Below are positions 1-8,868 of a DNA stretch of 54,181 nucleotides, one piece after another. Origin of the DNA: Levilactobacillus spicheri DSM 15429 (GTDB lineage Bacteria > Bacillota > Bacilli > Lactobacillales > Lactobacillaceae); assembly GCF_001435095.1 (NCBI RefSeq), contig NZ_AZFC01000037.1, positions 1-54,181 on the forward strand, written 5' to 3'. Each line of letters opens with the position of its first letter. The stretch's first letter is position 1. The notes below the pieces were generated by a model that saw nothing but the letters and a program-made list of their open reading frames with translations, made no database searches and was not told the DNA's origin. The position numbers were made by a program, and so were the translations under genes.

Positions 1-29
1 CGCCCTACACATATTTGGTTTGTCGAAAC

Positions 30-49
30 AATGTTCAGTTTTCAAAGGT
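30..49 (-). promoter_or_regulatory. 16S rRNA leader antitermination-like motif
   Basis: The minus strand reads ACCTTTGAAAACTGAACAT here. The core CTTTGAAAACTGAACA is the familiar leader motif preceding 16S rRNA genes of lactobacilli and other Firmicutes, thought to act in antitermination and processing. It lies downstream of P2, so the 16S gene should begin within a few hundred bases left of the window. Confidence 0.7.
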
Positions 50-91
50 CTACCAAATCGTCAGAAGTAATTGCTTCGTGACAACTTTTAA

Positions 92-120
92 AGTATAGCA
101 TGTCGTCAATATCGTGTCAA
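92..120 (-). promoter_or_regulatory. rRNA operon promoter P2 (leftward)
   Basis: On the minus strand a TTGACA box (complement of 115-120) lies 17 bp before TATACT (complement of 92-97). This is a near-consensus sigma-A promoter. The transcript would start near 85 and run off the left edge through the rRNA leader motif at 30-49. The rRNA gene itself is outside the window, so the assignment rests on promoter quality and the leader motif. Confidence 0.8.
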
Positions 121-198
121 CAACTTTTTAAACATTATTTTGAATAAATATCGAATGTTTAACCAGAAGTTGAATAAATATCCGTGACAACGTTTATT

Positions 199-227
199 AC
201 TATATCAATTATCGAAACAGCCGTCAA
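199..227 (-). promoter_or_regulatory. rRNA operon promoter P1 (leftward)
   Basis: A second minus-strand promoter has TTGACG (complement of 222-227), a 17-bp spacer and TATAGT (complement of 199-204). It lies about 107 bp upstream of P2. Tandem strong promoters in AT-rich DNA are typical of rrn operons in Firmicutes. Confidence 0.7.
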
Positions 228-626
228 GCCTTTTTTCAAATTGTTAAATCGTGATAATCCACTGTTCGTTGATTGCGCTGTTCCGCAATTGACAACAAAA
301 AATAGTTTACCAATATCTCAGCTATTGGTCAAGCGGAAAATGAATATTTACTGAAATAAATCACCCACGGCCTTCCTACACCCAGATCAAAGCCCCCCTC
401 CTTCTCTAGTTTCCGCCCGCTGACGACCAGAACACGCATCACGTGATCATCCCTAGGAGCTAACGAACCTTACTCACCACTCGAATACAACTGTGCCTGA
501 CACAAACACCCTGGGTGTCTGCTGGCACTTCAAATAGCCACTGCCGAAACGTACATCTCCAGTGACCGATTCCGGCCCCCATCAATCGCCGACTTGCTTT
601 GGGCACACACTCACCCGAATATCAAA
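228..626. other. Non-coding stretch between rrn promoters and ltaS 3' end
   Basis: About 400 bp without a credible ORF. The part up to about 360 is AT-rich, as expected upstream of an rrn promoter (UP-element-like). A short inverted repeat CCAATA...TATTGG lies near 311-330. The rest (360-626) is ordinary GC-rich sequence in which no gene or RNA is recognised. Confidence 0.5.
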
Positions 627-658
627 AGCGGACCGTCATCTGCTGATAACGGCCCGCT
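627..658 (-). terminator. ltaS terminator
   Basis: AGCGGACCGT (627-636) pairs with ACGGCCCGCT (649-658) with one mismatch. On the minus strand the hairpin is followed by TTTTG. It lies just past the ltaS stop. Confidence 0.7.
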
Positions 659-667
659 ACGATGAGA

Positions 668-2731
668 CTATTTCAATTCTGGTGCATCGGTCTTGTATTC
701 GGAAACGGTGCTCTTGCCATCGTTCTTAGCCAAGACACTGGTCTTTTCTTTCTTTTCCGCATCCGCCAGACGTTCCATCGCTGGCTTCAACTTATAGGTA
801 AAGCTACTCTTATTGACCTTCTTGAAGCCCTTCGGCGTGTAGAACCGCAGCAAGTCCCCGTAAATGACCCGGTCGGACAACGACAGTTCCGTCGTCACGT
901 GGTTCTGGAGCTGGTCTACGGTCTTCTTCTGCGCACTCGTCAATTTCAGGACCTTCCCCGTCTTCGTATCGTAGACGGTCCCCCCAATCTTGGTATAGGT
1001 CGGCGAGACAAAGTTCCCGTTCCGGAAAGCAACGGTCTGGTTCCGGTTCTTCGCCAACAAGTCCTGACCAAACTGAACCGTATTGGTGTTCTTGACCCCT
1101 AGCAGGTCCAGCAACGTCGGCAAGACATCGATTTCACCCCCGTAGGTGTGGTTGATGCCCCCCTTGAGACCGGTCGCGTGAATCATCAGCGGCACCTTCT
1201 GGAACTGAGCCAGATCAAAGCTGGTGACCGTCTTCTTCCCCAATAATTGGGCAATGGCGGGCCGGTGGTTGTTCGAGATCCCATAGTGGTCCCCGTAAGC
1301 CAAGATGACACTGTTCTTGTACAGGCCCACCTTCTTCAGGTACGTGATGAACTCCGCGAACGCCTGGTCCAGGTAATGGGCCGTCTGAACGTACGGATCC
1401 ACCGTCTTATCGCCGGTCTTCGTGGCTGGGAAATCGACGTTCTTCTTATCCAGCTCATACGGGTAATGGTTGGTCAGCGTGATCAGCTTGGCGTAGAACG
1501 GCTGGGGCAGCTGCTCCAGGTACTTCGCCGAGTCGCGCAGGAAGATCTTATCCTTGAGTCCATACCCCACGCTATAGTTAGCCTTCTGCGTGTAGTAGCT
1601 GGAACTAAAGAAGTATTGGTACCCCCACGACTTGTAGGTGTTGTCCCGGTTCCAGAAACTTGGGACATCCCCGTGGAACGCGGCCGTCGTATAGCCACCC
1701 TCCTGGCTCAAGATGGCCGGGGCCGCCTGGAACGTGTTCTGGGTCCCATACGTGGTCATCGCTGACCCCTGAGGCAGCCCGAACAGCGAGTTTTCCAACA
1801 TCATTTCCGCGTCCGAGGTCTTCCCTTGGGCGACCTGGTTATAGAAATTGTCGAAGGACAGGGTGTTCTTATTATGATAGAACTTGTTCAGCGTCGGGGT
1901 AACTTCCTTCCCATCCACCTTGTAGTCCAACAGGAATTGCTGGAAACTCTCCAGGTGAATGATGAAGACGTTCTTCCCCTTCTCCTTACCATAGTATGAA
2001 ACGTTGGGTCCGACTCGGTTATTCTTCAGGTACTTCAGGACACTCTTCATGTCACTGGCGTTCGCACTGGCCCGCGTCGCACTTTCCTTCTGCGTCTGGT
2101 ACGCGTTGAAGGCGGCGTATTCGTTCAGCCCCAGGTACTTCACGATGTAGTTATTGTCAAACGTCCGCGTCAACAGCCCCGACCGGTCGGCGTTGGCCAT
2201 GCCGAATTCGGCAAACATCAAGCCGAACGACAAGACCGAGATGGTCAACGCATAACGCCGCTTGAAGGGCCGCGGATCGATGCGAATCACGTGGGTCAGG
2301 AGCAAGACGATCAGGATTACCAGATCAACGTAGACAAAAAAGTCGTACAGGTGAGTGATCTGCGCCAGACTCTTCCCCAGGTTGTTCTGAACGTCACTGG
2401 ACCCCTTCATGATGCCAAACGACAGAAAATCCGAGAATTCCCGGTAATAGACGACGTTGGCAAAGATCCAAGTCGACTCTAAGAAGTCGATAATCAACAT
2501 GAGCCAGTATGCTAACCGGCCCCGGAAATACAGCGCAATACCAAAGACCAGCAGAGCGGCCGGAAGCGGGTTGATCAGCAACAGAAATTGCTGCACGTTC
2601 CCCTTGGCCCCTAACGTAAATTCGGTCTGGTAGGCAATGTACGTTTTAATCCAAAATAAACCAACGATCAACAGGAAGAACCCCATACGGGTATTCACCC
2701 AGTTCATCCTTCGTTTAATAAAGTTTGCCAT
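668..2731 (-). CDS. ltaS: Lipoteichoic acid synthase (glycerol-phosphate polymerase)
   Basis: Polymerises glycerol phosphate from phosphatidylglycerol onto a glycolipid anchor to build LTA on the outer face of the membrane. The 687 residues match the family. The first ~180 residues contain five hydrophobic segments, then a linker and an extracellular sulfatase-like domain. Visible catalytic features are E261 (HLESFQ), the nucleophile T305 (GKTSDAE) and the later metal ligands in YGDHYG. The start has a GGAGG site 7 bases upstream. It has its own promoter and is separated from the upstream operon by a strong terminator. An extra in-frame start choice is not evident. The neighbouring lafA/lafB genes make the likely anchor, which supports the LTA rather than a generic sulfatase role. 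Confidence 0.95.
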   Translation of the reverse strand: MANFIKRRMNWVNTRMGFFLLIVGLFWIKTYIAYQTEFTLGAKGNVQQFLLLINPLPAALLVFGIALYFRGRLAYWLMLIIDFLESTWIFANVVYYREFSDFLSFGIMKGSSDVQNNLGKSLAQITHLYDFFVYVDLVILIVLLLTHVIRIDPRPFKRRYALTISVLSFGLMFAEFGMANADRSGLLTRTFDNNYIVKYLGLNEYAAFNAYQTQKESATRASANASDMKSVLKYLKNNRVGPNVSYYGKEKGKNVFIIHLESFQQFLLDYKVDGKEVTPTLNKFYHNKNTLSFDNFYNQVAQGKTSDAEMMLENSLFGLPQGSAMTTYGTQNTFQAAPAILSQEGGYTTAAFHGDVPSFWNRDNTYKSWGYQYFFSSSYYTQKANYSVGYGLKDKIFLRDSAKYLEQLPQPFYAKLITLTNHYPYELDKKNVDFPATKTGDKTVDPYVQTAHYLDQAFAEFITYLKKVGLYKNSVILAYGDHYGISNNHRPAIAQLLGKKTVTSFDLAQFQKVPLMIHATGLKGGINHTYGGEIDVLPTLLDLLGVKNTNTVQFGQDLLAKNRNQTVAFRNGNFVSPTYTKIGGTVYDTKTGKVLKLTSAQKKTVDQLQNHVTTELSLSDRVIYGDLLRFYTPKGFKKVNKSSFTYKLKPAMERLADAEKKEKTSVLAKNDGKSTVSEYKTDAPELK

Positions 2732-2765
2732 GAGACTGCCTCCACAAAATAGTTAACATTACTCC

Positions 2766-2793
2766 AGTATAGCCGATAGCCCTGGGTAATCAA
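2766..2793 (-). promoter_or_regulatory. ltaS promoter
   Basis: Minus strand TTGATT (complement of 2788-2793), 16-bp spacer, TATACT (complement of 2766-2771). It lies about 35 bp before the ltaS start codon. Confidence 0.7.
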
Positions 2794-2841
2794 TTCTAAT
2801 GGCCAACCTTTGGAAAAAGTTCAACTTTTCGCCTATAAAAA

Positions 2842-2870
2842 AACAAAACTATGGTAGCCATAGTTTTGTT
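2842..2870 (-). terminator. Terminator overlapping the ykuJ stop codon
   Basis: A perfect 13-bp stem: AACAAAACTATGG (2842-2854), 3-nt loop, and its complement (2858-2870). On the minus strand it is followed by a run of T. The distal arm of the hairpin overlaps the TAA stop of the ykuJ-like gene. Confidence 0.9.
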
Positions 2871-3105
2871 AGTTGTCCGTCAATAAATCGAATAATTCGA
2901 TAGCCACTAAATCAATGTTATCAAACTCGAATGTTGTTTCCGGATTATGCTCAGTTAACGTGTAAGTTTGGTTAGCCGCGTTGTATACGACCATTGCTTG
3001 CTCCACGCCGGCTTTTTCGAATCGACGGGGTTGTGGCTCGTCGACGGCATCCTCTTGCATCGCCTTCAAGCGATTGATGATGCCAATCAGTTGAGATTCT
3101 TCCAT
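2869..3105 (-). CDS. ykuJ: YkuJ family (DUF1797) small protein
   Basis: 78 residues. The C-terminal FDNIDLVAIELFDLL closely resembles B. subtilis YkuJ, a small cytoplasmic protein of unknown function widespread in Firmicutes. The start chosen is the ATG at 3105, preceded by AAAGGGG at a normal distance; upstream in-frame codons have no such site. It lies 75 bp downstream of the flippase-like gene and ends in a strong terminator, so it may be the last cistron of the lafAB operon, although a weak internal promoter cannot be excluded. Confidence 0.8.
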   Translation of the reverse strand: MEESQLIGIINRLKAMQEDAVDEPQPRRFEKAGVEQAMVVYNAANQTYTLTEHNPETTFEFDNIDLVAIELFDLLTDN

Positions 3106-3179
3106 GATTGGTCCCCTTTCTAGCTTCACTATGATTTTACCAAACTTGAGGCCGCTTGGCACGCCCTAATGCAAAAAAC

Positions 3180-4214
3180 TCACTCATTTATCGAATCAGG
3201 TTCCTCAACCACCTTGTCCGGCCGAATCACCATGGCGACTAACCCGGCCAACATGCCGAAGTAGTAGGTCAATAACCGCCAGAGGATCATGGCAAGCACG
3301 AGTTTACTGTTCGAGGCGATGTAACTCTTAAAAATCATTTCAAAGCTGTACTCGGCCCCGCCCGACCCACCAGGAATCGGGAACAGGGAGATCACCATGA
3401 CGATCAGCACGTGGAGGCTGGTCACCATCACGATGTTGGCCGTGGTGTAGCCCAGGGCCAGCATGATGAAGTAGGGAATCAGGTAATAGAACAGCAGTTG
3501 GACAAAGGTAATGCCGAAGACCTTCAGCATCAGTTTGCCCTTGCCGCTGATTCGCACGCTTTCGGCGTAGAACGAATCGATCTTACTGTCGATATTGTGG
3601 GCCATGCGGTCAAAGCGTTCGCGCTTCATGAACCAGCGCATCGGGTACAGGACCACGGCGACCGCCCGCTTGGTGAAGGCGTGCCAGAACATGACCATCA
3701 GTAAGCCCACGATGACGGCCAAATGAATGGTGAACCCGAAGACCACCAGCCAGGCCAACGCGTGGAGTTTATCTTGAATATAGTTAAAACCAATGACCAG
3801 GGCCACCAGGAAGTTGATGACGATCATCGACTGAAAGACCACGAACTTCATGAGGAGGACCGAGCTGGCCTTCCCCGCGTCCACCCCCGTCTGCATCAGG
3901 GCAATCAACTGGGCGGGCTGGCCCCCCGACGAGAACGGCGTGATGCCGTTGAACAGTTGTTCCACCAGCGGAATCCGAATGGCGTCCTTAAAGGTGAATC
4001 CCTGGATCCGGTCCGAGATGAAGACCTTCACGATGACGGCCTCTAACCCCAAGTAGATGACCATACACAGCACGGCGACCCCGAACCACCAGAAATTGAT
4101 GTGGACGAAGTCGTTGATCAGAACCGAAAACTTAATGTCGCGCAGTGAAAAGGCAAAGATCGCCACCCCTAGTAGGAGCATCAGTGCGAGAACCCATTTA
4201 TTTCTTCGTGACAT
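3180..4214 (-). CDS. Flippase-like membrane protein (LPG synthase TM-region / UPF0104 family)
   Basis: 344 residues, almost entirely hydrophobic with about eight membrane segments. It belongs to the family of the membrane half of MprF/AglD. It carries the family signatures around ITPFSSGGQPAQ and FPIPGGSGGAEY. It starts 7 bases after lafB with an AGAGGGG ribosome site, so it is co-transcribed with the two anchor glycosyltransferases. Members of this family are implicated in lipid translocation, so a role in moving the LTA glycolipid anchor across the membrane is attractive but inferred from position only. It lacks the aminoacyl-transferase domain of MprF. Confidence 0.8.
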   Translation of the reverse strand: MSRRNKWVLALMLLLGVAIFAFSLRDIKFSVLINDFVHINFWWFGVAVLCMVIYLGLEAVIVKVFISDRIQGFTFKDAIRIPLVEQLFNGITPFSSGGQPAQLIALMQTGVDAGKASSVLLMKFVVFQSMIVINFLVALVIGFNYIQDKLHALAWLVVFGFTIHLAVIVGLLMVMFWHAFTKRAVAVVLYPMRWFMKRERFDRMAHNIDSKIDSFYAESVRISGKGKLMLKVFGITFVQLLFYYLIPYFIMLALGYTTANIVMVTSLHVLIVMVISLFPIPGGSGGAEYSFEMIFKSYIASNSKLVLAMILWRLLTYYFGMLAGLVAMVIRPDKVVEEPDSINE

Positions 4215-4221
4215 GCCTGCC

Positions 4222-5244
4222 TTACCCCTCTTTTGCTTGTTGCCGATAGAACTGCCGCCAGATCTGCGCCAAGTGTTCCTCCGAATAGCGGTCCGCAGCG
4301 GCGAGACTCTGCTGATGCCAGTGCGCCAGCGCCGCGGAATCGTGGGGCAGCGTCTGGAGCAACTGGTTCATCTCCGCGTAGTCCTTGGCCGGCGCGTAGT
4401 CCCCCGCAATGATCGCGTGGTAAAGGTCCAGGTCCCGTAACATGACGGGCGTCCCGGTGCTAAACGCCTCCAAAACGGACATCGGAAACAGTTCATTAAA
4501 AGATGGTAATAAGAATAGGTCGGCGAGGTTATAGTAGTCAACTAATTTGTCCCGGTCGACGATCCCCGGAAAGCTCAGGTTGGCCGGCGGATCATCGACG
4601 ACCTTCTTCAGCTCGGCGTACCCATCGGTGATCCGGCCAAAGGAAAAGCCCCCCGCCCAGATAAACTGCAGGTCGGGATTGTTGCGGGCCAGCTTGATAA
4701 AGTCAAAGAGCCCCTTGCGCTCCTGAATCTGCCCGATCCCCAGAATCGTAAAGCGCTGCTCGGCGTAGTGGTACTGCCGCCGCAACGCCTGCTTTTTAGC
4801 GGCGTCGACCGGATAAAACTCCTGGCGACTCACGAAGTTCGGGATATAGGTCACCCGCTCCTCCGGGATGCCGTACGCGACCAGCTTCGGGATAAAGGTG
4901 GGGTTGACCACCACGATGTGATCCATGCGTTTGTAGAAGGCAATCACGTATTTATAAAAAATTCCCCGGAATGGCTGGGGAATCTTCAAACTACCCTCCA
5001 ACGTTTCCGGCAAAAAGTGGACGTAGCCGATCTTGCGGCCCCGCCCGGGAAGAAACGTCGACAGATAATAAGGAAAGTTAATCGTGTGGTAATGGGAAAT
5101 ATCCGCCTTACCGTAGCGATTGACCGTCACCGTGAAGTCCTGGTTCAAGCGGGTCTTCATCAGGTTCATCAGTTCGTTATACGCACTGCCGACCCCCTGA
5201 CCCTTGACCGAATCCGCGGCGGAAAACATGTTAATTTTTAGCAT
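4222..5244 (-). CDS. lafB: LTA anchor glycosyltransferase LafB-like (second sugar)
   Basis: 340-residue GT4-type (GT-B fold) glycosyltransferase. The N-terminus KINMFSAADSVKGQGVGSAY and the C-terminal nucleotide-sugar site (PSFNELFPMSVLEAFSTGTP) are visible. It resembles Listeria LafB and enterococcal BgsA, which add the second hexose to monoglucosyl-diacylglycerol. It lies 12 bases downstream of lafA and 7 bases upstream of the flippase-like gene, with a GAGGAG site. Which sugar (galactose or glucose) is added cannot be read from the sequence. Confidence 0.85.
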   Translation of the reverse strand: MLKINMFSAADSVKGQGVGSAYNELMNLMKTRLNQDFTVTVNRYGKADISHYHTINFPYYLSTFLPGRGRKIGYVHFLPETLEGSLKIPQPFRGIFYKYVIAFYKRMDHIVVVNPTFIPKLVAYGIPEERVTYIPNFVSRQEFYPVDAAKKQALRRQYHYAEQRFTILGIGQIQERKGLFDFIKLARNNPDLQFIWAGGFSFGRITDGYAELKKVVDDPPANLSFPGIVDRDKLVDYYNLADLFLLPSFNELFPMSVLEAFSTGTPVMLRDLDLYHAIIAGDYAPAKDYAEMNQLLQTLPHDSAALAHWHQQSLAAADRYSEEHLAQIWRQFYRQQAKEG

Positions 5245-5256
5245 CCAATAACTCCT

Positions 5257-6435
5257 CTAATCACTAAAGTCCGGGGTATCTTCGTGCGCCTGCTCGTAGC
5301 TGACCTGGGCGTCGCGGTAAAAGGCGACGATCCGTTGGCCAAAGGTGTCGGCGGAAATCTCCGATAGCTTTGACGCCAAGAGCTCGGGATCCTGCTCGTC
5401 ATCCCCGTGACGCAGGTAATCGATCACGTTGGCGACCATCTCATCGGTGGTCTTGAAGGTGACCCCCAGGGCCCGACTCGACAACAGCTCGTCGGTGTAC
5501 GGACTGGTCATCACGACGATCTTGGTGCCCGCCGCCATGGCCTCGATGTAGGTCAGTCCCTGGGACTCCGAATCGGACGACGACAGGAACACGTTGGCCA
5601 TGTGGTAGTACCGGAAAACGTCGTCGTTGTTGACCTCCCCGGTAAAGTGGACGTGGTCCTCCAACTGGCTGTCGCGGACCTGTTGTTCCAGGTCTTCACG
5701 CGCCGGCCCCTCCCCGACGATCAGCAGCTGCGCTTGCGGCACGGCCGCGAGAATCCGGGGCATGGCCGCGATGCTGGCCGTGATGTTCTTTTCATAGGCT
5801 AACCGGCTGAGTGACAAAATGACCGGCGTATCCGGGGCAAAGCCCAACTGCCGTCGCAGATCCGCCGTATCCGGCTGCTCGTACTGGTGCAGGTTGACCC
5901 CGGTCGGAATGACCCGGATCGGTGCCTTGACCCCGTAGTCGGTCAGCGTCGTCAGCACCCGATCACTCGGGGCGACCACGCCGGTCAGGTGGTAACAAAA
6001 GGCCAGGGTCCCCTGCTTCACGTGGACCGGCTTTAAGATCTTGCCGTTGGCCACGTAATGCAGATAATCCTCGTACATGGTGTGATAGGTGTGCAGACAC
6101 GGAATCTCGAGGTTCCGGGCCACGAACTTGCCGATCCACCCCATGGAAAATTCGGTTTGCGTATGAATAATGTCTAAATTCAGTTCCTTGGCAATCTGGT
6201 ACGCCTGGAACAGTCCCCGAACGGCGATTCGCCGGTCCGTAAACGACACGAACGGAATACTCGAGAACCGAAAGACGTTGCGCTCATACACGTTGCGCTC
6301 CACGTGCGGATCAGTGGTCGTAAAAATGTATACTTGATTTCCCTGTTTTTCGAGTTGGTCCCGCAACGTTTTGATCGACGTCGCGACCCCACTCACCTGA
6401 GGGAAATAGGTATCCGTAAATATGCCAATGTTCAT
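5257..6435 (-). CDS. lafA: 1,2-diacylglycerol 3-alpha-glucosyltransferase LafA-like (first sugar)
   Basis: 392-residue GT4 glycosyltransferase. The glycine-rich N-terminus MNIGIFTDTYFPQVSGVATS and the C-terminal EX7E-type donor site (SDSESQGLTYIEAMAAGT) match diacylglycerol glucosyltransferases such as LafA/BgsB. These act at the inner membrane face on diacylglycerol and UDP-glucose. The start at 6435 is chosen over an upstream in-frame codon because AAGGGGGG lies just before it. First gene of the lafA-lafB-flippase operon, driven by a near-consensus promoter at 6503-6531. Confidence 0.88.
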   Translation of the reverse strand: MNIGIFTDTYFPQVSGVATSIKTLRDQLEKQGNQVYIFTTTDPHVERNVYERNVFRFSSIPFVSFTDRRIAVRGLFQAYQIAKELNLDIIHTQTEFSMGWIGKFVARNLEIPCLHTYHTMYEDYLHYVANGKILKPVHVKQGTLAFCYHLTGVVAPSDRVLTTLTDYGVKAPIRVIPTGVNLHQYEQPDTADLRRQLGFAPDTPVILSLSRLAYEKNITASIAAMPRILAAVPQAQLLIVGEGPAREDLEQQVRDSQLEDHVHFTGEVNNDDVFRYYHMANVFLSSSDSESQGLTYIEAMAAGTKIVVMTSPYTDELLSSRALGVTFKTTDEMVANVIDYLRHGDDEQDPELLASKLSEISADTFGQRIVAFYRDAQVSYEQAHEDTPDFSD

Positions 6436-6502
6436 TGCCAATCCCCCCTTGGATCTGTGCAAACTGACTTGATTTAAGACCGTTTCTTTTACAATCATCA
6501 CA

Positions 6503-6531
6503 ATTATATGGGTTTCCCTAGATGATTGCAA
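6503..6531 (-). promoter_or_regulatory. lafA operon promoter
   Basis: Minus strand TTGCAA, 17-bp spacer, TATAAT. The TATAAT box ends about 67 bp before the lafA start codon. Confidence 0.75.
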
Positions 6532-6656
6532 ACCGCAACCAACACCCCCGTAAAAAATCGAAAGCGTGGTGCGCTGGTCCCACTGACTGATTAAGCGTCT
6601 CCGGCGATGGATGACCGTCACCGATTGCCTCCCCTGATTGCCTGTAGGTGGCGTTA

Positions 6657-6696
6657 AAAAAAGAGCCGGGACCCTTTACCGGTCCACGACTCTTTT
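6657..6696 (-). terminator. ptsHI operon terminator
   Basis: An imperfect stem AAAAGAGCCGGGACC / GGTCCACGACTCTTTT lies a few bases after the ptsI stop. The minus strand continues into a T run. Confidence 0.8.
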
Positions 6697-6708
6697 CAAA
6701 TCTTCTGG

Positions 6709-8439
6709 TTAATTTAAGATTCCGGGCACCGCCGCTTGGACCATGGTAATGACCTCCTGGCTGGTGCTGGCCGAATTCAGGGCCGTCTCCACCAACGACT
6801 GCAGGTCGTGGGCGTTCAACTTGCCGATCAGCTCGCGGGTCTTTAGGATCGACCCGGCCCCCATCGAGAACTCGTCGAGGCCCATCCCCAACAGCAACGG
6901 CACGGCAATCGGATCGCCGGCCATCTCGCCACACATCGCCACCGGAATCCCGGCATTGTGCCCGGCCGTGATGACCCGGTTCACCAACCGCAGAATCGCC
7001 GGATGGTACGGCTGATACAGGTACCCGACGTCCTGGTTCGTCCGGTCGGCCGCCATGGTGTACCCGATCAGGTCGTTGGTCCCGATGCTCATGAAGTCGA
7101 CCTCCTGCGCGAAACGGTCCGCTAAGAGCGCCGCCGCGGGCACCTCGACCATCATGCCGACCTTGACGTCCCCCAACGGTACCTGGTTCACCGTCAGCTT
7201 GGACCGTTCATCGTCGTAGATGGCCTTGGCCTGCCGGAACTCGTCCAACGTGGCGATCATGGGAAACATGATCCGCAGTTGGCCGAACGCCGACGCCCGC
7301 AAGAGAGCGCGTAGTTGGCTCCGAAAGGCCTCCTGGTGCGTCAGGCTGCGCCGAATGGCCCGGGCCCCCATGAAGGGGTTGGCCTCCGGCTTTTGCTTCA
7401 GGTACGGCAGGGGCTTGTCCCCCCCGATATCCAGGGTCCGAATCACGACCGGATGTGGGGCCATCGCGGTCACTACTTCCTTGTAGGCCGCGAACTGCTG
7501 GTCCTCACTGGGGAGGTGATCCGTATCCATGTACAGAAACTCGGTACGCATCAACCCGACCGCCTCGGCACCGTTCCGTAAAATATTGGGCATGTCACTG
7601 GGTGTCCCGATGTTGGCCGCCAGCGTCACCCCCACGCCATCCTGACTCGTGGTCTCGTGGTGTTGCAGCTTGGCCAACCGTTCGAGGTTTTCCGTTCGGT
7701 CCTGCATCTCCTGTTGCGCCGTGGCCAGTTCTTCCTGGCTCGGCCCCACGATGACCTGACCCCGATCACCATTTAAGATGATGGTACTGCCCTCCGTCAA
7801 CTCCTGTGTCGCGGTCTGGGTCCCGACCACCGCCGGGATGTTCAACGACCGCGCCAGAATGGACGAGTGCGACGTCCGACCCCCTAAATCGGTCACGAAG
7901 CCCAAGATGTAGCAGGGATTGACCGACACGGTGTCGCTGGGGATCAGGTCGTGGGTGACCACGATGACCGGATGATTGACCAACGCCAAATCCGGTAACG
8001 TGACGTTCAGGAGCTTCGCCGTGACCCGTTTGATCACGTCGTGCAGGTCGGTGATTCGTTCCTGCATGTAAGGATTGTCCTTCAAAGCTTTGAGAGATTG
8101 TTCATAGTCGTGGGCGACCTTGCTGACCGCCGCCTCGGCATTCACGTGCTGGGTCGTGATCTCGTGCTCCACGGCCATCTTCAATTCCGGGTCCTGGAGC
8201 ATGGCAATGTGTGCACTAAAAACCTGGGCACTGTCAGCGCCCAGGTTTTTAGTTGCACGAGTTTTGATCGTCTCAATGTCGGAGACGGCTGCTTCAAGGG
8301 CCTGATGGAATCGATTTAATTCGTTATCCAGATGCGTAATTGTTCGCCGCTGAACGGTAAGGTCCGGCTCGACCAAGCGATAGACTTGACCACACACGGT
8401 CCCATCACTCGCGGCGATTCCCTTGAGCATCGCTCTCAT
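6709..8439 (-). CDS. ptsI: Phosphotransferase system Enzyme I
   Basis: 576-residue cytoplasmic enzyme that transfers phosphate from phosphoenolpyruvate to HPr, the entry point of all PTS sugar uptake. The swivelling domain carries the phospho-accepting histidine in GGRTSHSSILA (about residue 192). The PEP-binding barrel follows, with RTEFLYM and the C-terminal MCGEMAGDP. The ATG at 8439 overlaps the ptsH stop as TAATG, showing translational coupling. A second ATG at 8430 begins the more usual MLKGIAAS and could be the true start. Downstream is a terminator. Confidence 0.95.
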   Translation of the reverse strand: MRAMLKGIAASDGTVCGQVYRLVEPDLTVQRRTITHLDNELNRFHQALEAAVSDIETIKTRATKNLGADSAQVFSAHIAMLQDPELKMAVEHEITTQHVNAEAAVSKVAHDYEQSLKALKDNPYMQERITDLHDVIKRVTAKLLNVTLPDLALVNHPVIVVTHDLIPSDTVSVNPCYILGFVTDLGGRTSHSSILARSLNIPAVVGTQTATQELTEGSTIILNGDRGQVIVGPSQEELATAQQEMQDRTENLERLAKLQHHETTSQDGVGVTLAANIGTPSDMPNILRNGAEAVGLMRTEFLYMDTDHLPSEDQQFAAYKEVVTAMAPHPVVIRTLDIGGDKPLPYLKQKPEANPFMGARAIRRSLTHQEAFRSQLRALLRASAFGQLRIMFPMIATLDEFRQAKAIYDDERSKLTVNQVPLGDVKVGMMVEVPAAALLADRFAQEVDFMSIGTNDLIGYTMAADRTNQDVGYLYQPYHPAILRLVNRVITAGHNAGIPVAMCGEMAGDPIAVPLLLGMGLDEFSMGAGSILKTRELIGKLNAHDLQSLVETALNSASTSQEVITMVQAAVPGILN

Positions 8440-8705
8440 TAGTCAGATAAACCCTCTTTTTTCAACGTTTCAGCAACGGCAGCCATTGCATCGGCTTCGT
8501 CGTCACCATCCGCCGTAATGGTAATTTCAGCGTTTTGGCCAACACCTAAAGACATCACGCCCATGATGGACTTCAAGTTAACGGACTTGTCTTGGTATTG
8601 TAAGCTCACTTCTGAGTTGAACTTGCTTGCAGATTGAACTAACAAGGTTGCTGGACGGGCATGGATCCCCGTTTCAGCCGTAATATGAAATTCGCGTTTT
8701 TCCAT
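8439..8705 (-). CDS. ptsH: Phosphocarrier protein HPr
   Basis: 88 residues, the standard HPr length. His15 in TGIHARPAT is the Enzyme I phosphorylation site and Ser46 in NLKSIMGV is the HPr kinase site, so this HPr can also serve as CcpA co-repressor. The start at 8705 is preceded by AAAGGAG; longer in-frame extensions lack support. Couples into ptsI by an overlapping stop/start. Confidence 0.97.
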   Translation of the reverse strand: MEKREFHITAETGIHARPATLLVQSASKFNSEVSLQYQDKSVNLKSIMGVMSLGVGQNAEITITADGDDEADAMAAVAETLKKEGLSD

Positions 8706-8808
8706 AAATGATCGATCTCCTTTAAGCTTAGGTTGAATTCTTATCGAGCGTGGCGCCTTGATCTTGCGCAATGATCAAACAACCATCCGACGTCATGCCT
8801 ACTTACTA

Positions 8809-8837
8809 AGAATATCAATCTCACCGTAAAATTACAA
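8809..8837 (-). promoter_or_regulatory. ptsHI promoter
   Basis: Minus strand TTGTAA (complement of 8832-8837), 17-bp spacer, TATTCT (complement of 8809-8814). It gives a leader of about 100 nt before ptsH. Confidence 0.6.
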
Positions 8838-8868
8838 GCGATACTGAACCGCTTTCATCAAAAACGGG

